Program-made: the position numbers and the translations under genes
Assembly (NCBI GenBank): GCA_947628615.1
Contig: CANRAO010000013.1
Coordinates: 1-45,528 of the forward strand
Length of the DNA stretch: 45,528 nucleotides
DNA from: an uncultured Clostridia bacterium
GTDB taxonomy: Bacteria > Bacillota > Clostridia > Oscillospirales > Ruminococcaceae
Direction: 5' to 3'
Notes under the pieces: generated by a model
What the model was told of the DNA's origin: nothing
Database searches by the model: none
Seen by the model: the letters and a program-made list of their open reading frames with translations, nothing else
Part shown: piece by piece, positions 1 to 11,029 of the stretch
How the letters are laid out: every line of letters starts with the position of its first letter
Position numbering within the stretch: position 1 is the first letter of the stretch

Positions 1-1867
<1,867 letters not shown>

Positions 1868-2045
1868 TCCACAGCCCTCCTAAATGAAATTACAACAGTC
1901 CCCTACATTAATAGTATGATTATACGTTTTATTGTGTTACTTGAGTTTAATTCGGATTTTCTTGTACTTAAAATATTATATTTATCTAATAACATAGCAT
2001 TTTCTGTAAATAATAATGATAAGAATTAAAAAATGGAGGAATACT

Positions 2046-3341
2046 ATGAGTTTGATATGGAGTGAAAATGTGCAGTTCCCATCGTTTCCAAGACTGAACG
2101 GAAAGAGAAAAACCGACGTTCTTATAATCGGCGGAGGATTAGCGGGAATACTGTGCGCATACTTTCTCAAACAGAAAGGTGTTGACTATATCCTTGCGGA
2201 GGGAGGAAAAATCTGCTCGGGAACAACTGCAGGAACTACCGCAAAAATAACCGCACAGCACGGTCTGATTTATCATAAACTGCTTAAATCTCTTGGTAAA
2301 GAACAGACTGCTATGTATCTTAAAGCTAATCTGTCTGCCCTGCGTGAATACAATAAGCTATGCAAAAATATTGACTGCGACTTTGAAATTAAGGATAACT
2401 ACGTCTACTCGCTTAATGACTTACCACTTATTGAAAAGGAGTTCTCTGCTTTGTCAAAACTGGGGTATAAAGCGTACCTTGTAAAGAATGTTTCTCTGCC
2501 GTTTAAAACAGCAGGAGCAGTAAAGTTTTCAAATCAGGCGCAATTTAACCCACTTAAATTCGCATCTGCCATTTGCAAAGACTTAAACATACTCGAAAAC
2601 ACATTTATCCGTGAGATCAGAAACAATAAAGCCCTTACCGACAACGGAGAAATCGAAGCGAAAAAAATAATTACCGCAACGCATTTTCCGTTTATGAATA
2701 AACACGGCAGTTATTTCTTAAAGATGTACCAGCACCGCTCGTATGAAATTGCACTGGAAAACGCACCGCAGCTTAACGGTATGTATGTTGACGAAAGCAA
2801 GAAAGGGTTATCGTTCAGAAACTACGGAAAATACCTCCTTCTGGGGGGAGGCTCGCACCGTACAGGTAAAAAAGGCGGAAACTGGGCAGAGCTTAGAAAT
2901 TTTGCCGCAAGATACTACCCAAAAGCTCATGAAAAATATTATTGGGCGGCTCAAGATTGTATGAGCTTAGACGGCATTCCGTATATCGGGCATTACTCAA
3001 AACGGATGAATGACCTTTACGTTGCCACAGGCTTTAACAAATGGGGAATGACCTCCTCAATGGTATCTGCAATGCTATTAAGCGATATGGTAATCGGCAA
3101 AAAGCCCGACTGGGCAAAGGTTTTCGACCCGTCGAGAAGTATTCTGAAACCTCAGCTTGCATTAAACACCTTTGAGGCTGTCGTAAATCTTCTTACACCC
3201 ACCGCAAAACGGTGTCCGCATCTCGGCTGTGCATTAAAGTGGAACAGTGCCGAGCACTCATGGGACTGTCCGTGTCACGGCTCACGCTTTTCCAAAGACG
3301 GTATACTGCTTGAAAACCCCTCGACAGGAAATCTGGAATAA
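2046..3341 (+). CDS. FAD-dependent oxidoreductase with C-terminal Rieske [2Fe-2S] domain
   Basis: Start chosen at ATG 2046, because GGAGG (2035-2039) lies six bases upstream; the in-frame ATG at 2016 has no ribosome binding site. The product is 431 residues. DVLIIGGGLAG at about 24-34 is the dinucleotide-binding loop of the DAO family. The C-terminus has Rieske ligands C390-x-H392 (CPHLGC) and C408-x2-H411 (CPCHGSRF), so a [2Fe-2S] cluster is expected. The same two-domain layout is found in Bacillus YhfW-like proteins, of unknown substrate. Probably a cytoplasmic redox enzyme; no signal peptide is visible. It is monocistronic: divergent from the glycosyltransferase (178 bp gap) and convergent with fabD, with a hairpin terminator directly after it. 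Confidence 0.88.
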   Translation: MSLIWSENVQFPSFPRLNGKRKTDVLIIGGGLAGILCAYFLKQKGVDYILAEGGKICSGTTAGTTAKITAQHGLIYHKLLKSLGKEQTAMYLKANLSALREYNKLCKNIDCDFEIKDNYVYSLNDLPLIEKEFSALSKLGYKAYLVKNVSLPFKTAGAVKFSNQAQFNPLKFASAICKDLNILENTFIREIRNNKALTDNGEIEAKKIITATHFPFMNKHGSYFLKMYQHRSYEIALENAPQLNGMYVDESKKGLSFRNYGKYLLLGGGSHRTGKKGGNWAELRNFAARYYPKAHEKYYWAAQDCMSLDGIPYIGHYSKRMNDLYVATGFNKWGMTSSMVSAMLLSDMVIGKKPDWAKVFDPSRSILKPQLALNTFEAVVNLLTPTAKRCPHLGCALKWNSAEHSWDCPCHGSRFSKDGILLENPSTGNLE

Positions 3342-3346
3342 AATAC

Positions 3347-3388
3347 AAAAAGCCATACTGACTTGCTTACACAGTCGGTATGGCTTTT
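3347..3388. terminator. Bidirectional intrinsic terminator
   Basis: Left arm 3347-3357 (AAAAGCCATAC) pairs perfectly with 3378-3388. Another five pairs, one of them G-U, extend inward, and the runs of A and T on the two sides suit termination in both directions. It separates the convergent oxidoreductase gene and fabD. Confidence 0.8.
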
Positions 3389-3410
3389 AATATATTAAAT
3401 CATCTCTAAA

Positions 3411-4337
3411 TTATGAATTTACCTTTTCAAGTGCTTTCTCTAAAGTTTTCATATTCTCCACATTTGCAAATTCAACATCTGTCAGCGTTTTTCTAACAAG
3501 CCCTGTCAGCACCTTATTAGGTCCAAGCTCTATAAACGTATTAAAGCCTGCGTTTTTCATATTTTCAAGCTCGCTTGTAAACTTAACAGGAGAAACAATA
3601 TGCTTTGCTAAAAGCTCAGGCATATTTGAAAAATCGGTCAGCCTGTTCCCTGAAACATTGCTGTAGAAATCAACTGCCGGCATATTAAACTTAACGCCTT
3701 TCACCGCCTCTTTAAATTCGTCTGCGGCAGGCTGCATTAGCTTTGAATGAAACGCCGACGCAACATTCAGTTTCATAGCCCTTGCCTTTTTCTCTGTAAA
3801 TACCTCCATAGCCTTGTCAACGGCTTTGGTATCCCCCGCAATAACCGTCTGAACAGATGAGTTGTAATTTACCGGCACAACATAACCGTCAATTGAACTG
3901 CATACCTCTTTAACCTCGCCTGCCGATAAACCTATAATTGCACACATAGCACCGTCTGAATTCTCTGCCGCTTTCTGCATTGCTTCTGCTCTGGCTTTTA
4001 TTACCCTAAAGCCGTCCTCAATGCTCAGCATACCCGAACAGACCATTGCCGCATATTCACCGAGAGAATGCCCTGCAACTGCTCCGCATTTGATTCCGTT
4101 TGCTTTCATAGCTTCTAAAGCACAAAGCGAGACCGCCATAATAGCAGGCTGTGAAACGACAGTTTTGTTCAGTTCCGTATCAGGACCCTCAAAAACGATT
4201 TTTGCAAGGTCGTAGCCGAGAACCTCGCCGGCTGTCTTAAAAACAGACCTTGCACCGTCAAAGTTATCAAACAAATCTTTTGCCATTCCTACATACTGCG
4301 AACCCTGCCCCGAGAACATAAATACATTTTCAGACAT
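3411..4337 (-). CDS. fabD: Malonyl-CoA:ACP transacylase
   Basis: Moves the malonyl group from CoA to acyl carrier protein for type II fatty acid synthesis in the cytoplasm. The 308-residue length is normal. GQGSQ at 10-14 forms the oxyanion region, the nucleophile is S91 in GHSLGEYAA, and the partner histidine is H197 in SAFHSKLM. ACAAGGAG lies upstream of the ATG at 4337. Unlike the common layout, in which fabD sits between fabK and fabG, here it is alone on the minus strand and divergent from fabH, with 276 bp between the starts. It could therefore be regulated separately from the rest of the pathway. Confidence 0.95.
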   Translation of the reverse strand: MSENVFMFSGQGSQYVGMAKDLFDNFDGARSVFKTAGEVLGYDLAKIVFEGPDTELNKTVVSQPAIMAVSLCALEAMKANGIKCGAVAGHSLGEYAAMVCSGMLSIEDGFRVIKARAEAMQKAAENSDGAMCAIIGLSAGEVKEVCSSIDGYVVPVNYNSSVQTVIAGDTKAVDKAMEVFTEKKARAMKLNVASAFHSKLMQPAADEFKEAVKGVKFNMPAVDFYSNVSGNRLTDFSNMPELLAKHIVSPVKFTSELENMKNAGFNTFIELGPNKVLTGLVRKTLTDVEFANVENMKTLEKALEKVNS

Positions 4338-4396
4338 AAATTTACTCCTTGTCTTAATAAATCAGTAATCGTACACTTGTTATTAACAAAATAATG

Positions 4397-4425
4397 TTGA
4401 CCTTTTTGCATAAAAATAGTATAAT
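4397..4425 (+). promoter_or_regulatory. Sigma-A-type promoter for the fabH operon
   Basis: TTGACC (4397-4402), 17-base spacer, TATAAT (4420-4425). Predicted transcription start near 4432, giving a leader of about 180 bases before fabH. A second, weaker candidate lies downstream: TTGATT, 17 bases, TATATC, around 4541-4569. Confidence 0.75.
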
Positions 4426-4438
4426 ATATAACATCAAT

Positions 4439-4515
4439 AATTCCTAAAGAAGTCAGATCGGCTTAACTGCTCAGCTTCACAGACGTATAATTGCGGTCTG
4501 TATCTGTTGGGAATT
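4439..4515 (+). promoter_or_regulatory. Possible structured RNA leader upstream of fabH
   Basis: The predicted leader can fold as a three-way junction. A closing stem of nine pairs joins AATTCCTAA (4439-4447) to TTGGGAATT (4507-4515), with one G-U. It encloses hairpin GAAG/CTTC (4449-4452 with 4475-4478, inner CAG/CTG) and hairpin ACAGAC/GTCTGT (4479-4484 with 4496-4501). I recognise no known riboswitch consensus in it. The pairing is seen; any regulatory function is inference. Confidence 0.4.
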
Positions 4516-4613
4516 GCATCAGCTTTATATTTTGACTGTTGTTGATTTAATGTACAATTTGGATTATATCATCTTTTTATAAATTTTTCAATATGTGAGA
4601 GAGAGGACTTTTT

Positions 4614-5609
4614 ATGACCGGTGTAAACATCATTGGCGCAGGTAAATATGTTCCTGATTTGGTTTTAACAAACGAAATGTTATCCCAGATCGTTGACACA
4701 AACGACGAATGGATCACAACAAGAACAGGAATAAAATCCAGATACATCACAAACGGTGAGCCTACTTTTCATCTTGGCGTTATGTCTGCCAAAGAAGCTA
4801 TTAAAGACGCAGGCATTGACCCAAAAGACATCGGACTTATAATTTGTACAACCATTACAAATGACTTTTCCACGCCGTCTGTTGCCTGTCTTATTCAGCG
4901 GGAGATCGGAGCGATCGGGTCAATGGCGATTGATATAAACTGTGCATGTGCAGGCTTTGTTTATGCCTTTGATATGGCAAAACGATATTTAGAAACAGAT
5001 AAGAATTTAAAGTATGTTTTGGTAGTTTCAGCTGAGGAACTTTCAAAAATTACCGACTATACCGACCGTTCGACCTGCGTTTTGTTCGGCGACGGTGCGG
5101 CGGCAGTTATTTTAGAACGAGATGAAAACAAAATATTCTCAAGCTATCTCGGCGCTGACGGAACAGGTGCAGAATACCTTCTTGCAAGAAGCTATCATTC
5201 AGAAACGCCGTTTACCACAAATTTTGATAGATTTGACGACAAAATGCCTGACGGCAACAGTCATTATCTATTCCAAAACGGCAAAGAGGTTTATAAATTT
5301 GCCACAAAAACATTGCCGATCGCAGTTAAAGAGTCCTGCAAAAAGGTAGGTATGGTGGCTGATGATTTAGATGTTATTATACCTCATCAGGCAAATATAA
5401 GAATAATAGAAACAGCCGCTAAAAATCTCGGCGTTTCTATGGACAAGTTTTATATAAATCTCGGAAATCACGGAAACACTTCAAGTGCGTCTATTCCGCT
5501 TGCCTTATATGACGCTATAAAAGACGGAAGTCTGAAAAAAGGGGATAAGGCTTGTATAGTAGGCTTCGGCGCAGGGCTTACCTACGGCGGAGTTGTATTT
5601 GAGTTTTAA
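4614..5609 (+). CDS. fabH: Beta-ketoacyl-ACP synthase III
   Basis: Condenses an acyl-CoA primer with malonyl-ACP, the first step of fatty acid chain building. It has 331 residues. The catalytic triad is visible: C112 (NCACAGF), H258 (PHQAN) and N288 (GNHGNTS). Residues 33-45 (WITTRTGIKSRYI) match the family's N-terminal signature. First gene of a ten-gene plus-strand cluster, with GAGAGAGGAC upstream of the ATG. The 180-base leader and the promoter at 4397-4425 make it the likely entry point for operon control. No FapR-type or FabT gene is adjacent, which is unusual for this operon type. Confidence 0.95.
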   Translation: MTGVNIIGAGKYVPDLVLTNEMLSQIVDTNDEWITTRTGIKSRYITNGEPTFHLGVMSAKEAIKDAGIDPKDIGLIICTTITNDFSTPSVACLIQREIGAIGSMAIDINCACAGFVYAFDMAKRYLETDKNLKYVLVVSAEELSKITDYTDRSTCVLFGDGAAAVILERDENKIFSSYLGADGTGAEYLLARSYHSETPFTTNFDRFDDKMPDGNSHYLFQNGKEVYKFATKTLPIAVKESCKKVGMVADDLDVIIPHQANIRIIETAAKNLGVSMDKFYINLGNHGNTSSASIPLALYDAIKDGSLKKGDKACIVGFGAGLTYGGVVFEF

Positions 5610-5644
5610 TTTGTTTTTATAAATCAACGGAAAAGAGGAAATTT

Positions 5645-6574
5645 ATGAACACGAAAATCACCGAACTTTTAGGTATTGAATACCCTATCATTCAGGGCGG
5701 TATGGCTTGGGTTGCAGAGTCAACACTTGCTTCTGCCGTATCAAACGCAGGAGGTTTGGGACTTATTGCAGGCGGCTCTGCTCCTATCGACTATCTAAGA
5801 GAGCAAATAAGAAAAACCAAAAAAGCTGTAAACGGCAAGCCGTTCGGAGTTAATATCATGCTTATGTCTCCAAACGCTGACGATTTAGCTAAGCTTGTTA
5901 TAGAGGAAGAAGTTCCTGTTGTTACAACCGGCGCAGGAAATCCGGGCAAGTTTATGGAGGCTTGGAAAGAGGCAGGAATAAAGGTCATACCTGTTATTCC
6001 GTCGGTAGCTCTTGCTAAGAGAATGGAAAGAGCTGGTGCAGACGCCGTTGTTGCCGAAGGTACAGAATCGGGCGGTCATATCGGAGAAAATACAACAATA
6101 TGTCTGGTTCCGCAGGTAGTTGACGGAGTAGATATACCTGTTATCGCAGCGGGTGGAATCGCAGACGGCAGGGGAATTGCCGCGTCAATAATGCTGGGCG
6201 CTGAAGGTGTTCAGGTCGGAACACGTTTTCTGGCAGCAGAAGAATGTCAGATCCACCCGACATACAAAGAGCTTGTTGTAAAGGCAAAGGATACTGACAG
6301 CATTGTTACAGGAAGAACAACAGGGCACCCTTGCAGAAATGTTAAAACAAAGTTTTCAAAGAAGCTCGCTTCAGGCGAGAAAGACGGAAGCATTACGCCT
6401 GAAGAATTTGAAGAAATAACTCTCGGCTCACTTAGAAAAGCTGTTCAGGACGGAAATCTTGATGAAGGCTCGTTCTTATGCGGAGCAATTGCAGGCATGA
6501 TAACAGAAATCAAAACCTGCAAAGAGATTATAGAGGAAATGTTCTCACAGGCTGAAAGTCTGCTGAATAAATAA
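5645..6574 (+). CDS. fabK: FMN-dependent enoyl-ACP reductase II
   Basis: Reduces trans-2-enoyl-ACP, the last step of each elongation cycle. The 309-residue protein belongs to the nitronate monooxygenase/FabK TIM-barrel family. It starts with ELLGIEYPIIQGGMAWV, carries the active-site stretch GTESGGHIG with H145, and has the phosphate-binding segment AAGGIADGRG. Position inside the fab operon makes FabK far more likely than a nitronate monooxygenase. FabK is not inhibited by triclosan, and no fabI lies in this window. GAGG precedes the start, 36 bp after fabH. Confidence 0.93.
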   Translation: MNTKITELLGIEYPIIQGGMAWVAESTLASAVSNAGGLGLIAGGSAPIDYLREQIRKTKKAVNGKPFGVNIMLMSPNADDLAKLVIEEEVPVVTTGAGNPGKFMEAWKEAGIKVIPVIPSVALAKRMERAGADAVVAEGTESGGHIGENTTICLVPQVVDGVDIPVIAAGGIADGRGIAASIMLGAEGVQVGTRFLAAEECQIHPTYKELVVKAKDTDSIVTGRTTGHPCRNVKTKFSKKLASGEKDGSITPEEFEEITLGSLRKAVQDGNLDEGSFLCGAIAGMITEIKTCKEIIEEMFSQAESLLNK

Positions 6575-6618
6575 TCTAAATTTAAAGATTTAACCGATAC
6601 ATAACGGAGGTTTAGCAT

Positions 6619-7359
6619 ATGGCAACAGCAATAGTTACGGGCGCTTCACAGGGAATAGGCGCTTGCATAATAAAAAGACTTGCAAAGGACGGCTTTGACT
6701 GTGTAGTCAATTGCTATCCGAGCGATAATGATAAGGCTAACGCAGAAGCAGTAAAAGCAGAATGTGAGAGCTATGGCGTCAAGGCGGCAGTTTACCCCTG
6801 CGACGTTTCAAAATATGACGACTGCGAAAAAATGGTCAAGGATATAAAAGCCGAGTTCGGCACAATTGACGTTTTAGTAAACAACGCAGGTATCACTAAA
6901 GACGGACTTCTTGCCCGTATGAGCGAGGAACAGTATGACGCTGTAATTGCAGTAAATCAGAAAAGCGTGTTCAATATGATGAAGCACGTCGGTTCTGTTA
7001 TGATGCGTCAGAGAAGCGGAAAGGTTGTAAACCTTGCTTCTGTTGCAGGTCTTTACGGAAATCCAGGGCAGTTTAACTATTCAGCGTCAAAGGCGGCTAT
7101 TATCGGTATGACCAAAACTGCCGCTAAGGAGTTAGGTTCAAGAGGCGTAAATGTAAATGCCGTTGCACCCGGATTTATCAAAACTCCGATGACCGACGCT
7201 TTAACAGAAGAACAGCGAAACGCTATGCTTTCTGTAATAGCTATGAAAAGATACGGAACTGTCGATGAAATTGCAGGAGTTGTTTCTTTCTTAGTTTCAG
7301 ATGACGCAAGCTATGTAACAGGACAGGTTATTGAAATAAGCGGCGGACTTTCTATGTAG
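6619..7359 (+). CDS. fabG: 3-oxoacyl-ACP reductase
   Basis: NADPH-dependent reduction of beta-ketoacyl-ACP. A classical short-chain dehydrogenase of 246 residues. The cofactor loop is TGASQGIG at 7-14 and NNAG lies at 88-91. The catalytic residues are N113, S141, Y154 and K158 (YSASK). The C-terminal ISGGLSM is the usual FabG ending. GGAGG precedes the ATG. It follows fabK by 44 bp and precedes fabF by 45 bp; fabD, often found in this slot, is absent here and encoded divergently. Confidence 0.95.
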   Translation: MATAIVTGASQGIGACIIKRLAKDGFDCVVNCYPSDNDKANAEAVKAECESYGVKAAVYPCDVSKYDDCEKMVKDIKAEFGTIDVLVNNAGITKDGLLARMSEEQYDAVIAVNQKSVFNMMKHVGSVMMRQRSGKVVNLASVAGLYGNPGQFNYSASKAAIIGMTKTAAKELGSRGVNVNAVAPGFIKTPMTDALTEEQRNAMLSVIAMKRYGTVDEIAGVVSFLVSDDASYVTGQVIEISGGLSM

Positions 7360-7404
7360 TGCAGAACCGCATATGAAGTTTGCAAAGAAAGGATTAATAT
7401 ATCA

Positions 7405-8640
7405 ATGAGAAGAGTAGTTATCACAGGAATGGGAACAAAAAATCCTCTCGGTTTAAGCATTGAGGAGTTTTGGAATAATATCAAAGCAAACAAGCTGGGT
7501 TTTTCTTTTGTTGACCAGTTTGACGCGACGGATTTTCCTATCAAGGTTGTCGGTGCTGTAAAGAATTTCGACCCTCTTGACTATTTTGAGAAAAAAGAAG
7601 CAAGAAAGCTGTGCAGATTTACTCAGTTTGCTGTTTCATCTGCAAAAGACGCTTTAAACGACGCTGAAACCGACTTCAAAGACTTAGACCCTTTCAAAGT
7701 AGGAGTTATAATTGGCGCCGGTATCGGCGGTCTTGAAGAAACCGAAGCCCAGCACCAAAGATTTTTAGAAAAAGGTCCTGACAGAATTTCTGTATTCTAT
7801 GTTCCTATGATGATCGGAAATATGGCGGCAGGCGAGGTCGCAATGCGGACGGGCTTTAAAGGCGATAACTTCTGTACAACGACCGCCTGTGCATCGTCTA
7901 CTCACGCTATCGGAGAGGCTTTCAGAAAGGTAAAAGACGGCTATCTCGACGCTTGCTTATGCGGCGGAACAGAGGCTTGTATTACAAAATTCTCTCTTGC
8001 AGGCTTTAACAATATGAAAGCGCTTTCAAAAGCAACCGAACTTGATAAGGCGTCCACGCCTTTCGACGCTGAAAGACAAGGTTTTGTTCTTGGCGAGGGC
8101 TGCGGCATTTTAATTCTTGAGGAGCTTGAACACGCAAAGGCAAGAGGTGCAAAAATCTATGCTGAGATCGCAGGCTACGGTGCAACTGGCGACGCTTATC
8201 ATATGACGAGTCCCGACCCTGAGGGAGAAGGCGCTGCGAGAGCTATGGTAAACAGCTTTGAGGAAGCAGGATTGACCGCATCTGATATTGACTATATCAA
8301 CGCTCACGGAACTTCAACAGGTCTTAATGACAAATATGAAACAAAAGCTATCAAAAAGGCTCTTGGCAAAAGTGCCGATAGTGTAGTAATAAATTCAACA
8401 AAATCAATGATAGGTCATTTGCTTGGTGCGGCAGGTGCTGTTGAGGCAATTATCACAGCGTTGTCAGTGCGTGATGATTTTGTACACAGAACTATGGGAT
8501 ATAAAACTCCCGACCCTGAATGTGATTTGAATTACTCAGTTGACGGTAACAAGGAAATGACTGTTAACGCCGCTCTTTCAAATTCGCTCGGATTTGGCGG
8601 TCATAACGCATCAATTTGTATAAAAAAGTTTAAAGACTGA
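7405..8640 (+). CDS. fabF: Beta-ketoacyl-ACP synthase II
   Basis: Elongating condensing enzyme, joining malonyl-ACP to acyl-ACP. It has 411 residues with an intact Cys-His-His triad: C162 (TTACASS), H301 (NAHGTST) and H338 (GHLLGAAG). K333 in STKSMIGH is also conserved. No second condensing enzyme of this type (fabB) is in the window. GAAAGGA lies upstream of the ATG at 7405. The gene lies between fabG and accB in the cluster. Confidence 0.95.
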   Translation: MRRVVITGMGTKNPLGLSIEEFWNNIKANKLGFSFVDQFDATDFPIKVVGAVKNFDPLDYFEKKEARKLCRFTQFAVSSAKDALNDAETDFKDLDPFKVGVIIGAGIGGLEETEAQHQRFLEKGPDRISVFYVPMMIGNMAAGEVAMRTGFKGDNFCTTTACASSTHAIGEAFRKVKDGYLDACLCGGTEACITKFSLAGFNNMKALSKATELDKASTPFDAERQGFVLGEGCGILILEELEHAKARGAKIYAEIAGYGATGDAYHMTSPDPEGEGAARAMVNSFEEAGLTASDIDYINAHGTSTGLNDKYETKAIKKALGKSADSVVINSTKSMIGHLLGAAGAVEAIITALSVRDDFVHRTMGYKTPDPECDLNYSVDGNKEMTVNAALSNSLGFGGHNASICIKKFKD

Positions 8641-8697
8641 TTATCTAAAAGCAAATCTGACAGGCTTAACTTCTATATATGAACGGAGGAACATATA

Positions 8698-9150
8698 ATG
8701 AGCAAACAAATAGGCAACGGCTTTGAGATAGACGACTTAAACGCTATTGCAAAGATAATCAAAGACAACGATTTAGGAAAAATAAAAATCAAGAACGGCG
8801 ATTGCGAGATATGTGTTGAGGCGAAGACTTGTCCTGCTTCTCCGATAGTAAATGCTGCTCCATCGGTTATTGTACCTGATGAAACATCTGCTGAAACAGC
8901 CCAAACAACTGAAAGCGGAAACGTATGCAGATCACCTATTGTGGGAACCTTCTATGCGGCTTCTGCTCCTGACAAAGAGCCTTTTGTATCTGTGGGCAGT
9001 CAGGTTCACAAGGGAGACGTTATTTACATCATTGAATCAATGAAGGTGATGAGCGAGGTAACAAGCGAATTCGACGGCAAGGTAAAGGAAATCTGCGTAA
9101 ACAACGGCGATGCTGTAGAGTTCAATCAGCCGATTATGATAATAGAATAG
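8698..9150 (+). CDS. accB: Biotin carboxyl carrier protein of acetyl-CoA carboxylase
   Basis: Carries biotin between the biotin carboxylase and carboxyltransferase halves of acetyl-CoA carboxylase. It has 150 residues: an N-terminal helical part, a linker rich in Ala, Thr and Glu at about 45-75, and a C-terminal biotinyl domain. The biotinylated lysine is K116 in the motif ESMKVMS; the common form is EAMKMM, so two positions are conservative variants. GGAGG precedes the ATG. Its partners accC, accD and accA lie downstream in the same cluster. Confidence 0.95.
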   Translation: MSKQIGNGFEIDDLNAIAKIIKDNDLGKIKIKNGDCEICVEAKTCPASPIVNAAPSVIVPDETSAETAQTTESGNVCRSPIVGTFYAASAPDKEPFVSVGSQVHKGDVIYIIESMKVMSEVTSEFDGKVKEICVNNGDAVEFNQPIMIIE

Positions 9151-9180
9151 CGGTCTATATGATTGCTGAAAGGAAAATTT

Positions 9181-9612
9181 ATGGCAGTAGTATTAAACAA
9201 AGAGCAAATAAAAGAAATAATCCCTCACAGAGACCCGTTTTTACTTATCGACGAAGTAAACGAGCTTGAAGTGGGAAAAAGAGTTAAAGCCACAAAATAT
9301 ATCAAAGCAGACGACTTCTGGTTTAAAGGGCATTTTCCGGAGTACCCTGTAACGCCGGGTGTTTTGATGGTTGAAATGCTTGCACAGGCAGGAGCTGTTG
9401 CACTTTTGTCGCTCCCTGAAAATAAGGGAAAAATAGGTCTTTTCGGGGGAATTAACAACTGCAAGTTCCGACAGCAGGTCGTTCCCGGAGACACTCTGGA
9501 GCTTGAAGTTGAAATAATCAAGGTAAGAGGTCCTTTAGGGGTCGGAAAAGGAATTGCCACAGTAAACGGTAAGAAGGCTGTTTCCTGTGAAATCACCTTT
9601 GCTATAAAATAA
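9181..9612 (+). CDS. fabZ: 3-hydroxyacyl-ACP dehydratase
   Basis: Dehydrates beta-hydroxyacyl-ACP to the trans-2-enoyl form. Start taken at ATG 9181 (GAAAGGA upstream) rather than the in-frame TTG at 9163; this gives 143 residues, the usual size. The hot-dog fold active site is GHFPEYPVTPG with catalytic H51, plus E65 in MVEMLAQ. It is embedded between accB (30 bp gap) and accC (15 bp gap), the arrangement known from Streptococcus-type fab clusters. Confidence 0.95.
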   Translation: MAVVLNKEQIKEIIPHRDPFLLIDEVNELEVGKRVKATKYIKADDFWFKGHFPEYPVTPGVLMVEMLAQAGAVALLSLPENKGKIGLFGGINNCKFRQQVVPGDTLELEVEIIKVRGPLGVGKGIATVNGKKAVSCEITFAIK

Positions 9613-9627
9613 AACTGGAGACTTTAT

Positions 9628-10980
9628 ATGATTAAAAAGGTTCTTATAGCGAACAGAGGAGAAATAGCTGTTCGTATAATTCGTGCTTGCAGAGAGCTTG
9701 GAATAGCTACTGTTGCAGTTTATTCAACGGGCGATTCAAACGCACTACATGCAAAGATTGCAGACGAAGCAGTTTGTATAGGTCCTGCATCGAGTGCAGA
9801 AAGCTATCTGAATATGCGTGCTATAATATCCGCCTGCGAAATTACAGGCGCAGACGCAATTCATCCGGGCTTTGGCTTTTTATCTGAAAACGCAAACTTT
9901 GCAAGAACTTGTGAAAAATGCGGTATAACCTTTATAGGTCCAAAGCCTGAATCTATAGAAATGCTCGGAGATAAGGCTCAGGCAAAGGAAACTATGAAAA
10001 AAGCAGGCGTTCCCGTAATACTCGGCTCTGACGGAGCTGTTAAGGATTTGACTTCGGCAGTGGATCTTGCTCGGGAAATAGGCTATCCTGTTATGGTAAA
10101 GGCTTCTGCCGGCGGCGGCGGAAGAGGTATTCGTATTGTAAGAGAAGAATCCGAGCTTGAAACGCAGATCACAGCCGCTAAAACCGAAGCAATGGCTTGC
10201 TTCGGAAATGACGAGATTTATATTGAGAAGTTTATAGAAAACCCAAAGCATATTGAGATTCAAATTCTTGCTGATAATTACGGTAATGTAATACATCTTG
10301 GCGAGAGAGACTGTTCTATGCAAAGACGCAATCAAAAAGTGTTAGAGGAAACTCCGTCGCCTGTTATGACAAATGAGCTTCGTGAAAAAATGGGTGCATC
10401 AGCTGTTGCGGCGGCTAAGGCGTGCGGTTACAGAAATGCAGGAACGATTGAATTTTTAGTCGATAAAGACTTAAACTATTATTTTATGGAGATGAATACT
10501 CGTATTCAGGTTGAGCACCCTATTACAGAGGCAGTTACGGGCATAGACTTAGTTAGACAGCAGCTTCTTATCGCTTCAGGTAAAGAGCTTGACATAAAAC
10601 AGGAAGACGTACACTTGACAGGTCATGCAATTGAGTGTAGAATTAATGCAGAAAATCCTGAACAGAATTTCCGCCCGTCGCCCGGAGTAATAAATTCATT
10701 ACATATCCCGGGGGGACTTGGAATAAGGGTTGACAGTGCAGTTTATCAGGGATATGAGATTCCGCCGTATTATGATTCAATGATAGCAAAACTAATTTGC
10801 TTCGGACCTGACAGAGAAAGTGCCATTGCAAAAATGAAGTGGGCGCTCTCTGAATTTATCGTCGACGGCGTATCTACAAATATTGACTTTCAGTTAAAAC
10901 TTATTCGCAGAAAAGAATTTTTAGACGGCAATTACGACAATGGTTTTCTGGGCAGAGTTGATATTTTAAAGGATCAGTAA
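9628..10980 (+). CDS. accC: Biotin carboxylase subunit of acetyl-CoA carboxylase
   Basis: ATP-dependent carboxylation of the biotin on AccB. It has 450 residues with all three parts of the family: an N-terminal domain beginning IKKVLIANRGEIAVRIIRA, an ATP-grasp domain with glycine-rich loop KASAGGGGRGIRIV, and the catalytic segment MNTRIQVEHPITE. The C-terminal domain includes RINAENP. Length and motifs are normal. GGAGA precedes the start. The subunit would act with AccA, AccB and AccD to produce malonyl-CoA for FabD. Confidence 0.96.
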   Translation: MIKKVLIANRGEIAVRIIRACRELGIATVAVYSTGDSNALHAKIADEAVCIGPASSAESYLNMRAIISACEITGADAIHPGFGFLSENANFARTCEKCGITFIGPKPESIEMLGDKAQAKETMKKAGVPVILGSDGAVKDLTSAVDLAREIGYPVMVKASAGGGGRGIRIVREESELETQITAAKTEAMACFGNDEIYIEKFIENPKHIEIQILADNYGNVIHLGERDCSMQRRNQKVLEETPSPVMTNELREKMGASAVAAAKACGYRNAGTIEFLVDKDLNYYFMEMNTRIQVEHPITEAVTGIDLVRQQLLIASGKELDIKQEDVHLTGHAIECRINAENPEQNFRPSPGVINSLHIPGGLGIRVDSAVYQGYEIPPYYDSMIAKLICFGPDRESAIAKMKWALSEFIVDGVSTNIDFQLKLIRRKEFLDGNYDNGFLGRVDILKDQ

Positions 10981-11029
10981 TGCTCAACTTTTCATACGCA
11001 TTGATATATCTGAGGAAGGGAGATTTTTT

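Noticed and set aside
2016-2045. Earlier ATG for the FAD-Rieske gene
   Set aside because: The ribosome binding site GGAGG lies between the two ATG codons and serves the second.
4432-4613. T-box, purine riboswitch, 6S RNA or FapR operator in the fabH leader
   Set aside because: None of their conserved sequence words is present.
9163-9180. TTG start of fabZ
   Set aside because: ATG 9181 has the binding site and the family N-terminus.
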